From Rhodobacteraceae bacterium EL129 (lineage in GTDB: Bacteria; Pseudomonadota; Alphaproteobacteria; Rhodobacterales; Rhodobacteraceae), in contig ONZJ01000002.1 of the NCBI GenBank assembly GCA_900313005.1, forward strand, positions 1,037,001 to 1,101,000: a stretch of 64,000 nt of DNA. Direction: 5' to 3'. The first letter of the stretch is position 1. Every line of letters begins with the position of its first letter. Made by a program: the position numbers and the translations under genes. The notes below the pieces were generated by a model that saw only the letters and a list, made by a program, of their open reading frames with translations, did no database searches and had not been told where the DNA came from. Below, one piece after another: positions 36,013 to 44,112 of this stretch.

Positions 36013-37071
36013 TTGACGCTGGATTTCAACGATAGTGGGCCGGTTGAACGGTTTATGCTGGGCGACATCACCGATCTTGATGGCACCCCGTGGGACTTCT
36101 GTACGCGTTCGCTATTGAAGAGGGCTCTGAACCGGCTGAAAGCGGTAGGGGGTGTTCGCCTTGTCGCAGCCTTTGAACATGAGTTTCAGTTCAAAACCGG
36201 TGGTGAACAGCCCGGAGAGGCCTACACGCTGAGCGGCTTCGCAAAGCGCCGTGAATTCGGCGAAGCCTTGATGGCAGCACTGGACCAAGGCGGTCTGGTG
36301 CCAGACACGTTCATGAAGGAATATGGCGCCAACCAATACGAAGTGACCAATGGGCCCGCGCAGGATCACCGATCTGCTAATCACGCTGTGATCTTGCGAG
36401 AGGTCACACGCATGACCGCGCAAAGACTGAACGAACAGGTGACTTTCACCCCGATCCGCGACCCCGAAGGCGTGGGAAACGGGGTTCATATCCATATGAG
36501 TTTTCTGGATGAGCAGGGCGCGCCCGCAACCTATGACGAAAACGGCGTGGCGGGCATGTCGCGTTTGACCGGATCTTTCACTGCAGGGGTGCTAAAATAT
36601 CTCGACAGCATCATCGCACTGACCGCGCCATCTGATGTATCCTATCTGCGCCTGACCCCGCATCGCTGGTCAGCGGCGTACAACAATCTGGGGTTTCGCG
36701 ACCGCGAAGCCTCGGTGCGAATTTGTCCTGTCACGTCGACGGACCCCTCCAGCATCGCCCGCCAATATAATTTTGAATACCGCGCGGCGGATGCGGCTGC
36801 TTCGCCGCATCTGGCATTGGCGGCCATCATTCACGCAGGTGCGCAAGGCATTGAAGACGGTTTGCCAACGCCAAATGTCACCGCAGAAGATCTCTCAGTT
36901 TTGTCTGCCGAAGACCTTGAGCAACGCGGCTATGTCCGCCTGCCCGAAACGCTCGAAGAGGCGCTTGGGCGCTTTGAGACAAACAAAACCGTCTGTGGCT
37001 GGTTCCCCGCAGGTTTTGCTGCTGTCTATACGGCCCACAAACGAGGTGAGCTTGGCGTTCTGAAAGACTAA
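36013..37071 (+). pseudogene. Glutamine-synthetase-like protein lacking the N-terminal domain
   Basis: 352 aa from a TTG; no ATG or GTG opens the frame between the stop at 35947 and here. The catalytic barrel is complete: AAFEHEFQF (metal glutamates 55 and 57), GANQYEVTNGPAQ, GNGVHIHMSF (His pair) and HRWSAAYNNLGFRDREASVR. The usual N-terminal beta-grasp domain, about 80-100 residues in the GlnA/PuuA-like relatives, is missing; the protein begins inside it (FMLGDITDLDGTPWDF). Since the active site of glutamine synthetases forms between subunits using that domain, activity is doubtful. Either a 5'-truncated remnant or a shortened gamma-glutamyl ligase. Confidence 0.6.
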
Positions 37072-37246
37072 GCCACCAGCGCCCGGTGCGTGGCTTACGA
37101 ACAGGTCTATTGACCCGGGTTTCCAAGTTAAGGTGTCTGCACTTTAAGCAGAAAATTAGGCACGCATCGCTATGCAAAAATTAGGCAGTTCTGGAAGGCG
37201 CGCAATGTGGATATTTGATTTCTGGGGATGACACTCGAACACGACC

Positions 37247-37975
37247 TCAGGAGGTCATGCGCTTGGACAGAACATCCCGGGCGAGGGTCAGCGTGTAGGC
37301 TTCGAGATCATGCAGCGCCGTCGAAGCGGCGTCTGAGTTTTGCGCTTCAAGTGCGTCCGCGATGCGGGTGTGCAATGCCACGATCTCACCGCGTGAACGG
37401 GCGGTGAAGGTGATCATGTTCATCAAAGGTTGCATGGCCTCAACAGCACCCGCCAATTGATAGCTGAGCACCTGATTATCCGCTGAATCCACCAAGGCAC
37501 GGTGGAAGGTGACGTCCGAGGCGCAAAAGCTTTCGTCGGAGAGGCCCGGCTGTCCCTGGCGGTGGATTTCGGCGCGCATCGTCGCCAGGTGATCGGGATC
37601 ACGGCGCGTGGCGGCCAGCGGCGTGCAGGCACGCTCAAGCGCGTAGCGTGCTTCGCAGGCCGTCTCAAAACTGACCGCATTCATGCTAAGAAGCAGCGTG
37701 GAGGTGGTGATGTGCTGACCGTAGGCCTCTTCATAGCTAAGGCGGTTTACAAAAGCCCCACCGAAGGCCCCGCGCTGTGTACGGATCAGTGATTGCGCCG
37801 CCAACCGCTTCAAAGCTTCGCGCACGGTCGGACGCGAGACATTGAATTGTTCAGACAGTTCTGCCTCGGACGGCAGGCGCTCGTCCACGATCATCTCGCC
37901 CGACACGATGGCGTCTCGGATCGCTGTGGCGATCTGTGCCGACAGATCGGGTTTCTTTTGCGCGTCAGTTTTCAT
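37247..37975 (-). CDS. GntR-family regulator, FadR/FCD subgroup, of the dmdA operon
   Basis: 242 aa from ATG 37975. Winged helix: AIVSGEMIVDERLPSEAELS, then SRPTVREALKRLAAQSLI; the C-terminal FCD ligand domain includes DVTFHRALVDSADNQVLSYQ. FCD domains bind small carboxylates or acyl-CoA, often with a metal. The start lies 31 bp from the divergent DUF2182 start, and the operator fills that gap, so it very probably represses itself and the dmdA operon. A GntR gene beside dmdA-acuI is known to me from Ruegeria. No Shine-Dalgarno sequence is seen. Confidence 0.9.
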   Translation of the reverse strand: MKTDAQKKPDLSAQIATAIRDAIVSGEMIVDERLPSEAELSEQFNVSRPTVREALKRLAAQSLIRTQRGAFGGAFVNRLSYEEAYGQHITTSTLLLSMNAVSFETACEARYALERACTPLAATRRDPDHLATMRAEIHRQGQPGLSDESFCASDVTFHRALVDSADNQVLSYQLAGAVEAMQPLMNMITFTARSRGEIVALHTRIADALEAQNSDAASTALHDLEAYTLTLARDVLSKRMTS

Positions 37976-37976
37976 T

Positions 37977-38000
37977 TGTCTGACATTTAAATGTCTGGCA
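37977..38000. promoter_or_regulatory. Double GntR operator between regulator and dmdA operon
   Basis: Two copies of TGTCTG(A/G)CA (37977-37985 and 37992-38000) in the same orientation, 15 bp apart, joined by the perfect dyad GACATTTAAATGTC (37982-37995). TTGTC-T-GACA fits FCD-type GntR operators (GT-N-AC). The whole 31-bp gap between the two divergent genes is occupied. Copies occur at 5605-5628 and 2981-2997. Confidence 0.7.
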
Positions 38001-38006
38001 TTTGTG

Positions 38007-38849
38007 ATGCAAGAGCTGATTCCATGCGTCCGGCCCGGAGACAAGACCCTGACTGCCACTTTTTCCCATACGTTCCGCACTGTGCTGTGGCTTGCGTTTT
38101 TCGCGGCTGTTCTGGCCGCGTGGGGGATGATGTATGTCATGGCGGTGGATATGGATCTGGATCTGCTGGGCCGACCGGGGGCTGAGGGTCAGGCAATGCA
38201 GGCGATGGATCCGCGCATGCCAATGTATATGCCGATGGCGCATTTCGGACCTCTGTTTGCCATGTGGGCCATTATGATGGCCGCGATGATGCTGCCCACG
38301 ATGGTGCCGACCTTGCGCAGCTACGAGGACCTGATGCGCAGCGCGGATGCCTCATGGGCCGGCTGGCTGGGGGTCCTGGGTGGGTATGCGATTATGTGGG
38401 TCGCCTTTGCCGCGCTGATTGCAGGGGTGCAGATAGCGCTGCTCTACGGTGGTGTCATTGACATGCTGGGGATCACCAAATCCCACTGGTTGGGGGCGGC
38501 GCTTCTGTTCACCGTGGGCGCATTTCAATTCACCCGCACCAAGGACATCTGCCACGGGGTGTGCCATTCTCCGATGATGTATTTCCTGGGCCACTGGCGC
38601 ACGGGCGGCTGGGGAGGCCTGCGCATGGGGCTGGGTCTTGGAGCCTATTGTGTCGTGTGTTGCTGGGGGTTCATGGCGCTGGGCTTTGTCGGCGGGGTGA
38701 TGAACCTCGCTTGGATGGGGTTGGCCACATTCTTTATGGTACTGGAAAAGCTGCCTCAGATCGGGCACCGTGTGGTGCGCCCTTTGGGGATTGCAATGAT
38801 GATAGGGGCGGTGGCCTGGGCCATCCTGCCCCCGATAACGGGAGGATAA
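38007..38849 (+). CDS. DUF2182 integral membrane protein
   Basis: 280 aa from ATG 38007. Membrane segments include MWAIMMAAMMLPTMVPTLRS (the DUF2182 hallmark, Met-rich), YAIMWVAFAALIAGVQIALL and VCCWGFMALGFVGGVMNLAW. Cys/His residues in KDICHGVCHSPMM suggest metal binding, as the family is described as predicted metal-binding. No ribosome site precedes the ATG, and a start further upstream would run through the GntR gene. Followed after 4 bp by its usual partner DUF1326. Confidence 0.85.
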   Translation: MQELIPCVRPGDKTLTATFSHTFRTVLWLAFFAAVLAAWGMMYVMAVDMDLDLLGRPGAEGQAMQAMDPRMPMYMPMAHFGPLFAMWAIMMAAMMLPTMVPTLRSYEDLMRSADASWAGWLGVLGGYAIMWVAFAALIAGVQIALLYGGVIDMLGITKSHWLGAALLFTVGAFQFTRTKDICHGVCHSPMMYFLGHWRTGGWGGLRMGLGLGAYCVVCCWGFMALGFVGGVMNLAWMGLATFFMVLEKLPQIGHRVVRPLGIAMMIGAVAWAILPPITGG

Positions 38850-38853
38850 CCGA

Positions 38854-39558
38854 ATGGCGGTTAAACGCAGACCTGACGCAGACAAATTGCCGGTGTCACA
38901 ACGGATCGACAACCGGATGCCCAACCCCAAACGGCGCACGGCGACACCCACGGACTGGGCCATCAAGGGCGAGCTGTTTCTGAACTGCTCGTGCACAGTG
39001 TTTTGTCCTTGCGTGGTTTCCTTGGGTCAGCACCCTCCCACCGAAGGGCATTGCCACGCCTGGATGGCCATTGCGATTGATGAAGGCCACTACGAGGGCG
39101 AAGACCTGTCCGGTTTGAACGTGGGCCTGCTGGTCGACATTCCGGGCCGTATGGGTGAGGGCAACTGGAAGGTGGCCGCCTATGTGGACGAACGCGCCAG
39201 CGGCAAGGCTTACAACGGCATCCTCCAGATTTTCTCAGGCCAAGCCGGGGGCACCACGGGGCTCTTTACCATGCTGGTGAGCGAGATCATCGGTGCTGAG
39301 CGTCACAAGGTCGACATCGTGCGTGACGGCAAAAAGCGTGGTCTGCACATCGGCCGCAAAATCTCGGGCGAGATTGAGATGATTGACGGCGGTGATCCGG
39401 ATCATCCCGTCATGGTCACCAATTCCAAATACTGGATGGGGCCGGATATCATTGCGGCCAAAGGCCTCAAAAGCCGGGTGCGTGACTACGGTCGGGTCTG
39501 GGATTTCAGCGGCATGTCTGCTGAGATCTGCCCGATCGACTGGCACGGCCCTAAGTAA
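38854..39558 (+). CDS. DUF1326 protein with Cys cluster
   Basis: 234 aa. After a basic, presumably flexible N-terminal 35 residues comes LFLNCSCTVFCPCVVSLGQH and EGHCHAWMAI, giving CxCxxxxCxC plus CxH ligands suited to a copper or other soft metal ion. The remainder has NVGLLVDIPGRMGEGNWKVA and MVTNSKYWMGPDI. DUF1326 and DUF2182 genes commonly travel together; function unknown. Lies 24 bp before dmdA and is probably cotranscribed. Confidence 0.82.
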   Translation: MAVKRRPDADKLPVSQRIDNRMPNPKRRTATPTDWAIKGELFLNCSCTVFCPCVVSLGQHPPTEGHCHAWMAIAIDEGHYEGEDLSGLNVGLLVDIPGRMGEGNWKVAAYVDERASGKAYNGILQIFSGQAGGTTGLFTMLVSEIIGAERHKVDIVRDGKKRGLHIGRKISGEIEMIDGGDPDHPVMVTNSKYWMGPDIIAAKGLKSRVRDYGRVWDFSGMSAEICPIDWHGPK

Positions 39559-39582
39559 GCCAGCTTTACGGAGTATCTGACG

Positions 39583-40683
39583 ATGGCGATTATTTCTGGG
39601 TCGCGCCGGGTGCGGCGCACGCCCTTTTCTGATGGTGTCGAAGCGGCGGGTGTCAAAGGCTACACTGTCTACAATCACATGTTGTTGCCGACGATGTTTG
39701 AAAGCATCGAAGACGATTATCACCACCTGAAGAACCATGTGCAGGTCTGGGACGTATCCTGCGAGCGGCAGGTGCAGGTCAAAGGTCCTGACGCACGTAG
39801 GCTGATCCAGTTTTTAACCCCCCGTGATCTGAGCGGTCTGCGCGAAGACCGCGGCATGTACATCCCGGTAACGGATCAGGGCGGTGGTATGCTGAATGAT
39901 CCGGTGATGTTGGATGCAGGCCCCGACACCTATTGGATCTCGATTGCTGACAGCGATTTCCTGTTGTTCGTTTTGGCCGTTGCTGGCACAGGCGGATTTG
40001 ACGTTGAAGTGATTGAACCTGATGTGTCGCCTTTGGCCGTACAAGGACCACAAGCTGATGAGCTGATGGGTCGCGTATTTGGCGGTGCTGTAAAGGGCCT
40101 GCGGTTTTTTGGCTGTGGCCGGTTTGAGTTTGAAGGTTTTGAGTATCTGATCTCGCGTTCGGGCTATTCCAAGCAAGGCGGCTTTGAGATTTATGTGGAA
40201 GGTTCGGAACGTGGCATGCCTTTGTGGAATGCGCTTTTCAAAGCCGGAGAAGACCTGAATGTACGCGCAGGCGGCCCGAACCTGATTGAAAGGATCGAAG
40301 GCGGTTTGCTGAGCTATGGAAATGACATGACTCGCGAGAACTCGCCCCTGGAATGTGGGTTGGGGCGCTACGTGTCTGACAATCAGCTGGACACATGCTT
40401 TGGTGGACGTGCCATGCGCGAGGAACGCGAGGCCGGTTCAAAACAGATGATCCGGCCCATTGCCATCGACGGCGATTTGCCGCCCTGTGATCGTCTGTGG
40501 CATGTTTGTGCAGGTGGCGCGCGTGTGGGGCAGGTGACCTCGGCTGCGCGCTCGCCCGACTTTGGGACGAATGTGGCGATTGGGATGTTGGCCAACACCC
40601 ATTGGGATGCGGGCACGAAGATCGAAGTAGAGACACAGGATGGGATGCACGCAGCCGAAGTGCAGGCGCAGTTCTGGATCTGA
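39583..40683 (+). CDS. dmdA: Dimethylsulfoniopropionate demethylase
   Basis: 366 aa. The N-terminus RRVRRTPFSDGVEAAGVKGY followed by TVYNHMLLPT closely follows the known DmdA proteins of Pelagibacter and Ruegeria (about 365-370 aa), as do DVSCERQVQVKG, DVSPLAVQGPQADELM, SRSGYSKQGGFEIYVEGSE and IERIEGGLLSYGNDMTREN. DmdA is a GcvT-fold enzyme that moves a methyl group from DMSP to tetrahydrofolate, leaving methylmercaptopropionate. CGGAG lies before the ATG. The protein lacks the features of glycine-cleavage GcvT beyond the fold. Cytosolic. Confidence 0.93.
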   Translation: MAIISGSRRVRRTPFSDGVEAAGVKGYTVYNHMLLPTMFESIEDDYHHLKNHVQVWDVSCERQVQVKGPDARRLIQFLTPRDLSGLREDRGMYIPVTDQGGGMLNDPVMLDAGPDTYWISIADSDFLLFVLAVAGTGGFDVEVIEPDVSPLAVQGPQADELMGRVFGGAVKGLRFFGCGRFEFEGFEYLISRSGYSKQGGFEIYVEGSERGMPLWNALFKAGEDLNVRAGGPNLIERIEGGLLSYGNDMTRENSPLECGLGRYVSDNQLDTCFGGRAMREEREAGSKQMIRPIAIDGDLPPCDRLWHVCAGGARVGQVTSAARSPDFGTNVAIGMLANTHWDAGTKIEVETQDGMHAAEVQAQFWI

Positions 40684-40749
40684 TGAAACCGACCAATCGC
40701 GCAGTTTCGGGTTTTTGAGTAGTTTGGATACATGAAGAGCAGAGGGACA

Positions 40750-40821
40750 ATGATGTTGAACAGATTGCTGATGCAGGCCGTCGACATCCGAGGTCCGAGG
40801 TCTGTTGTGTTGGCGACATGA
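40750..40821 (+). CDS. 23-codon leader ORF coupled to the DUF1963 gene
   Basis: ATGATGTTG opens a 23-residue frame (MMLNRLLMQAVDIRGP, then RSVVLAT) after AGAGGGAC. Its TGA overlaps the ATG of the DUF1963 gene (ATGA), while that gene has no good ribosome site of its own. Translation coupling is the likely role. The peptide may have no function. Confidence 0.4.
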   Translation: MMLNRLLMQAVDIRGPRSVVLAT

Positions 40822-42122
40822 TTACATTTTTGAAAAGGCTGATTGAAGTCGTACTAGGATCGTCCACGCAACCGGTTTCGCCGTCCATCGTGCTTTTGCC
40901 GATCCCGCGAAACGTCGATACCGACTGGGCGGGAGGGCGCAGCTGGTTCGGAGGGCAGCCTATATTGGGTGGGGCTGCGTGGCCGCGACATCCAGACGAC
41001 GACAGACCGCTGCATATGGTGGCGCAAATCGATCTAACTGATCTGGCGGCGTGTGATCTGCCCTTTGACATGCCAAAGACAGGCACTTTGGCGTTCTTTG
41101 CCGATGCACTGTTGCGGGAGCTGCGCGATGGGGGCGCACCCGGAGCAGGGATTGCCGGGGCGGTGATCTATTCAGAGGCCTCAGATGTGGCCCCCACAGC
41201 GCCGCCCGAAGACCTCGACGTGCCTTATGGCAATGACTGGTCGTTCTATTTCTCGACCCATCGGTCGCGTGCTGACGTGCCGGTCTGTTTCGACCGCTGG
41301 CCGTTAGAGATGATCCCGGTTGTGTTGGGACAAGATACCCTTGAAGAGGATTACTTTGAGCAGGTAGGACCTCGATTGAACGGGGGGCACCTGATGAAAC
41401 ATCCGCCCTTGCCGCCGCGCGAGGAAGTCAGTTGGCGGGTGGTTCGGACAATGATCGACAACCTGGCGCGCAGTGTGAACGGATATCGCGAGAATGCGTT
41501 TCGGGAGCGTGCTGCTGATGACCCGATGGCTGAGATCTATGCCAAGCATCGCGACGTATGGCCCGAGATCGAAACTTTTGCGGTGCCTTTGATCGCACGC
41601 TGGGATAACAGGATTGCCGCCGCCACACTGGATGATCCGATCGGAGCAGAAGCGCTGGCTGATCTGGACCGGGACCTGACTGCCTTTGCCCATTGGAAAC
41701 GCGAACACAACCCGACACTGCGCAGTGACTTCATCACCGAATTTTTCGTCAACAAGGATGGCGAAGTTCCCGGGCTCGGCAATTACTACAATTTCAGCGA
41801 CGCCATGGCAGCGACGTATCATGGTATGCGGAATGGATCGGATGAGGTGTTCAAGGCCATCCCGCGTGCTGTGCGAGACTTTTGGCAGGCACCGCGACAA
41901 CGGGGCCCCTATACCAGTGCGCATTTCAGCCAAATCCTGGGCCCACCTGTGGATATTCAGGACGTGTGTGATGCGGTTGGCGATCGGCTGATGCTTTTGC
42001 AACTGGCCTCGGAGGGGCCGTTTCTGTGGGGCGATGTGGGTTATATCAAATACTGGATCACCCGGGATGAGCTGGCTGCCGGAGAATTTGGAAACGTCTT
42101 GGTGACCTTCGAAGGCCACTGA
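40818..42122 (+). CDS. DUF1963 (YwqG-like) protein between dmdA and acuI
   Basis: 434 aa, no signal peptide. The N-terminal half carries the DUF1963 pattern: SWFGGQPILGGAAWPRHPDD, then LHMVAQIDLTDLAACDLPFD and KTGTLAFFADALL. The rest (YAKHRDVWPEIETFAVPLIA; YIKYWITRDELAAGEFGNVL) is longer than in YwqG. Function unknown. In the dmdA-acuI operons I know the two genes are adjacent, so this one is an insertion. It lies 135 bp after dmdA and 42 bp before acuI in the same direction. Confidence 0.78.
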   Translation: MITFLKRLIEVVLGSSTQPVSPSIVLLPIPRNVDTDWAGGRSWFGGQPILGGAAWPRHPDDDRPLHMVAQIDLTDLAACDLPFDMPKTGTLAFFADALLRELRDGGAPGAGIAGAVIYSEASDVAPTAPPEDLDVPYGNDWSFYFSTHRSRADVPVCFDRWPLEMIPVVLGQDTLEEDYFEQVGPRLNGGHLMKHPPLPPREEVSWRVVRTMIDNLARSVNGYRENAFRERAADDPMAEIYAKHRDVWPEIETFAVPLIARWDNRIAAATLDDPIGAEALADLDRDLTAFAHWKREHNPTLRSDFITEFFVNKDGEVPGLGNYYNFSDAMAATYHGMRNGSDEVFKAIPRAVRDFWQAPRQRGPYTSAHFSQILGPPVDIQDVCDAVGDRLMLLQLASEGPFLWGDVGYIKYWITRDELAAGEFGNVLVTFEGH

Positions 42123-42164
42123 AACAGAACCTCGCGGGAACACCGCGAAGAAGAGGAGAGAGAC

Positions 42165-43157
42165 ATGTTCAACGCACTTGTTGTTGAAAAGGACGAAGAG
42201 AGTGGTAAGACGTCGGCTGCGGTTCAGGAGATTGGCGAAGACCGTCTGCCTGCGGGCGATGTCACCGTGGCGGTGGAATATTCCACGGTGAACTATAAGG
42301 ACGGTCTGTGCATCGGCCCTGGTGGCGGTTTGGTGCGCAATTACCCACATGTGCCGGGCATTGATTTCGCAGGTACGGTCGAGGCCTCGGACGATGACCG
42401 CTACAGCCCTGGCGACAAGGTCGTGCTGACCGGCTGGCGCGTGGGCGAGGCCCATTGGGGGGGATATTCCCAGAAGGCGCGCGTCAAGGCAGATTGGCTG
42501 GTGCCCCTGCCAGATGGCCTGGATGCACGTCAGGCGATGGCCGTCGGCACCGCTGGCTTTACCTCCATGCTGGCCGTCATGGCACTTGAGGATCATGGGC
42601 TAGTGCCTGGCAACGGGCCTGTGCTGGTGACAGGAGCGGCTGGCGGCGTAGGCTCGGTGGCGACGGCGATCCTTGCCAATCTGGGCCATGAGGTCGCCGG
42701 AGTGACTGGGCGTCCCGATACGGCGGATTATCTGAAGTCGTTGGGGGCGACGCAGATTGTGGCGCGTGAAGAACTGAACGAGACCACCAAGCGGCCACTG
42801 GAGGCCGAAACCTGGGCTGGTTGTGTGGACGCCGTCGGCGGCGACATGTTGGCGCGGGTTCTGGGGCAGATGAAATACGGCGCGTCCGTTTCGGCTGTTG
42901 GTCTAGCTGGTGGGGCAGGCCTGCCTGCGACGGTCATTCCCTTCCTGTTGCGCGGTGTGAACCTGCTGGGGATTGATAGCGTCATGCAGCCCTATGACAA
43001 CCGGGTCCGCGCCTGGGGTCGGATCGCCAAGGACTTGCCGATGGACAAGCTGGAGGCCATGGTGCATCCGGCCACGTTGGCCGATCTGCCGGGACTTGGC
43101 CGCGATATCCTGAAAGGGCAGGTCAAAGGCCGCATCGTTGTGGACGTCAATGGCTGA
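42165..43157 (+). CDS. acuI: Acryloyl-CoA reductase (NADPH), AcuI
   Basis: 330 aa zinc-independent MDR protein of the YhdH/AcuI group: VEYSTVNYKDGLCIGPGGG, NYPHVPGIDFAGTVEAS, GTAGFTSMLAVMAL, VTGAAGGVGSVATAILANLG and LLGIDSVMQPYDNRVRAW. AcuI reduces toxic acryloyl-CoA to propionyl-CoA, needed when DMSP is cleaved to acrylate or used via 3-hydroxypropionate. GAGGAGAGAGAC precedes the ATG. Its place downstream of dmdA matches the conserved roseobacter order. A terminator follows 37 bp after the stop. Confidence 0.92.
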   Translation: MFNALVVEKDEESGKTSAAVQEIGEDRLPAGDVTVAVEYSTVNYKDGLCIGPGGGLVRNYPHVPGIDFAGTVEASDDDRYSPGDKVVLTGWRVGEAHWGGYSQKARVKADWLVPLPDGLDARQAMAVGTAGFTSMLAVMALEDHGLVPGNGPVLVTGAAGGVGSVATAILANLGHEVAGVTGRPDTADYLKSLGATQIVAREELNETTKRPLEAETWAGCVDAVGGDMLARVLGQMKYGASVSAVGLAGGAGLPATVIPFLLRGVNLLGIDSVMQPYDNRVRAWGRIAKDLPMDKLEAMVHPATLADLPGLGRDILKGQVKGRIVVDVNG

Positions 43158-43194
43158 TCTGGCCTGAGCATTCAAATCGCAAGGTAAACCCTTA

Positions 43195-43230
43195 ACAACG
43201 CAGGTAAGCAGAACCTGCGTTGTTTCTGTT
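43195..43230 (+). terminator. Terminator of the dmdA-acuI operon
   Basis: ACAACGCAGGT-AAGCAGA-ACCTGCGTTGT, 11-bp perfect stem, followed by TTCTGTT. Confidence 0.8.
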
Positions 43231-43314
43231 AAACCGCAGCATAACGTGCTGACCTGTGATCAAAGTAAAGCAACTCATTTTGGCTGAACGCTGTTATCCT
43301 TGAGAAAAGAAACA

Positions 43315-44052
43315 ATGGGGTTCGACATGAAACTGACCGATTTCAAGGCGCTGACTTTTGATGTGTATGGCACATTGATCGATTGGGAAACGGGGATGAT
43401 CAACGGGTTAAAACCACTTACAGATAAGCTGGGGCAAGAATACTCACGCGATACAATTCTCGAGGCCCATGCCTTTCACGAATCCACCACTCAAAAATAT
43501 ACGCCAGCCAAGGATTACCGCGAGATTCTCGCTGTGGTTTATAAGCGTCTTGCTGAAGAATGGGGGATTAACGTCAATTGGGAAGAATGCATGACGTATG
43601 GGCGCTCGGTTGAACATTGGCCGGCTTTTCCGGACAGTGCAGGCGCTCTTCAGTACCTGAAACGGTATTATAAGCTGGTGGTTTTGTCGAATGTGGACAA
43701 CGTGAGCTTTGGTTACAGCAATGCAAAATTGCAGGTGGAGTTTGATGCGGCTTATGTTGCCACTGATGTGGGCTCGTACAAACCTCAGATGCGCAACTTT
43801 GATTACATGTTGGAGAATTTGGAGCGGATGGGCATTGGGAAGTCAGATATCTTGCACACTGCTGAAAGTATGTTCCACGATCATGGACCAACGAATAAAG
43901 CCGGGCTGGCCAACTGCTGGATTTACCGACGCCACGACAAGCAAGGGTTTGGCGCAACAATGAACCCAGGTGATATGCCAAAATATGACATGATGTTTAC
44001 ATCAATGGCAGATTTGGTGAAAGCACATCAGGCGGAATTGGCGGGTGGCTGA
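43315..44052 (+). CDS. HAD-superfamily haloacid dehalogenase, type II
   Basis: 245 aa from ATG 43315; ATG 43327 is a possible later start. HAD motifs: TFDVYGTLIDWE (nucleophile Asp), VVLSNVDN (motif II), YKPQMRNF (motif III Lys) and HTAESMFHDHGPTNKAGL (motif IV region). The type II 2-haloacid dehalogenase group converts 2-haloacids to 2-hydroxyacids; many members are phosphatases or unassigned. Base composition is lower in GC than the operon upstream. Confidence 0.85.
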   Translation: MGFDMKLTDFKALTFDVYGTLIDWETGMINGLKPLTDKLGQEYSRDTILEAHAFHESTTQKYTPAKDYREILAVVYKRLAEEWGINVNWEECMTYGRSVEHWPAFPDSAGALQYLKRYYKLVVLSNVDNVSFGYSNAKLQVEFDAAYVATDVGSYKPQMRNFDYMLENLERMGIGKSDILHTAESMFHDHGPTNKAGLANCWIYRRHDKQGFGATMNPGDMPKYDMMFTSMADLVKAHQAELAGG

Positions 44053-44112
44053 AGCGGCGTGCAATTGATTGGTAAGACTTGTATGCAGCTTTGATCTTTA
44101 CTGGATTTTGCC

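Noticed and set aside
37842..38006. Longer N-terminus for the DUF2182 protein
   Set aside because: The extra 55 codons are the mirror of the GntR gene; the membrane protein begins at 38007.
40373..40381. TGTCTGACA inside dmdA
   Set aside because: Same 9-mer core as the GntR operator but within coding sequence and without the TTAAA flank; taken as chance.
41304..42596. 430-codon reverse frame across DUF1963 and acuI
   Set aside because: Overlaps two supported genes on the other strand.
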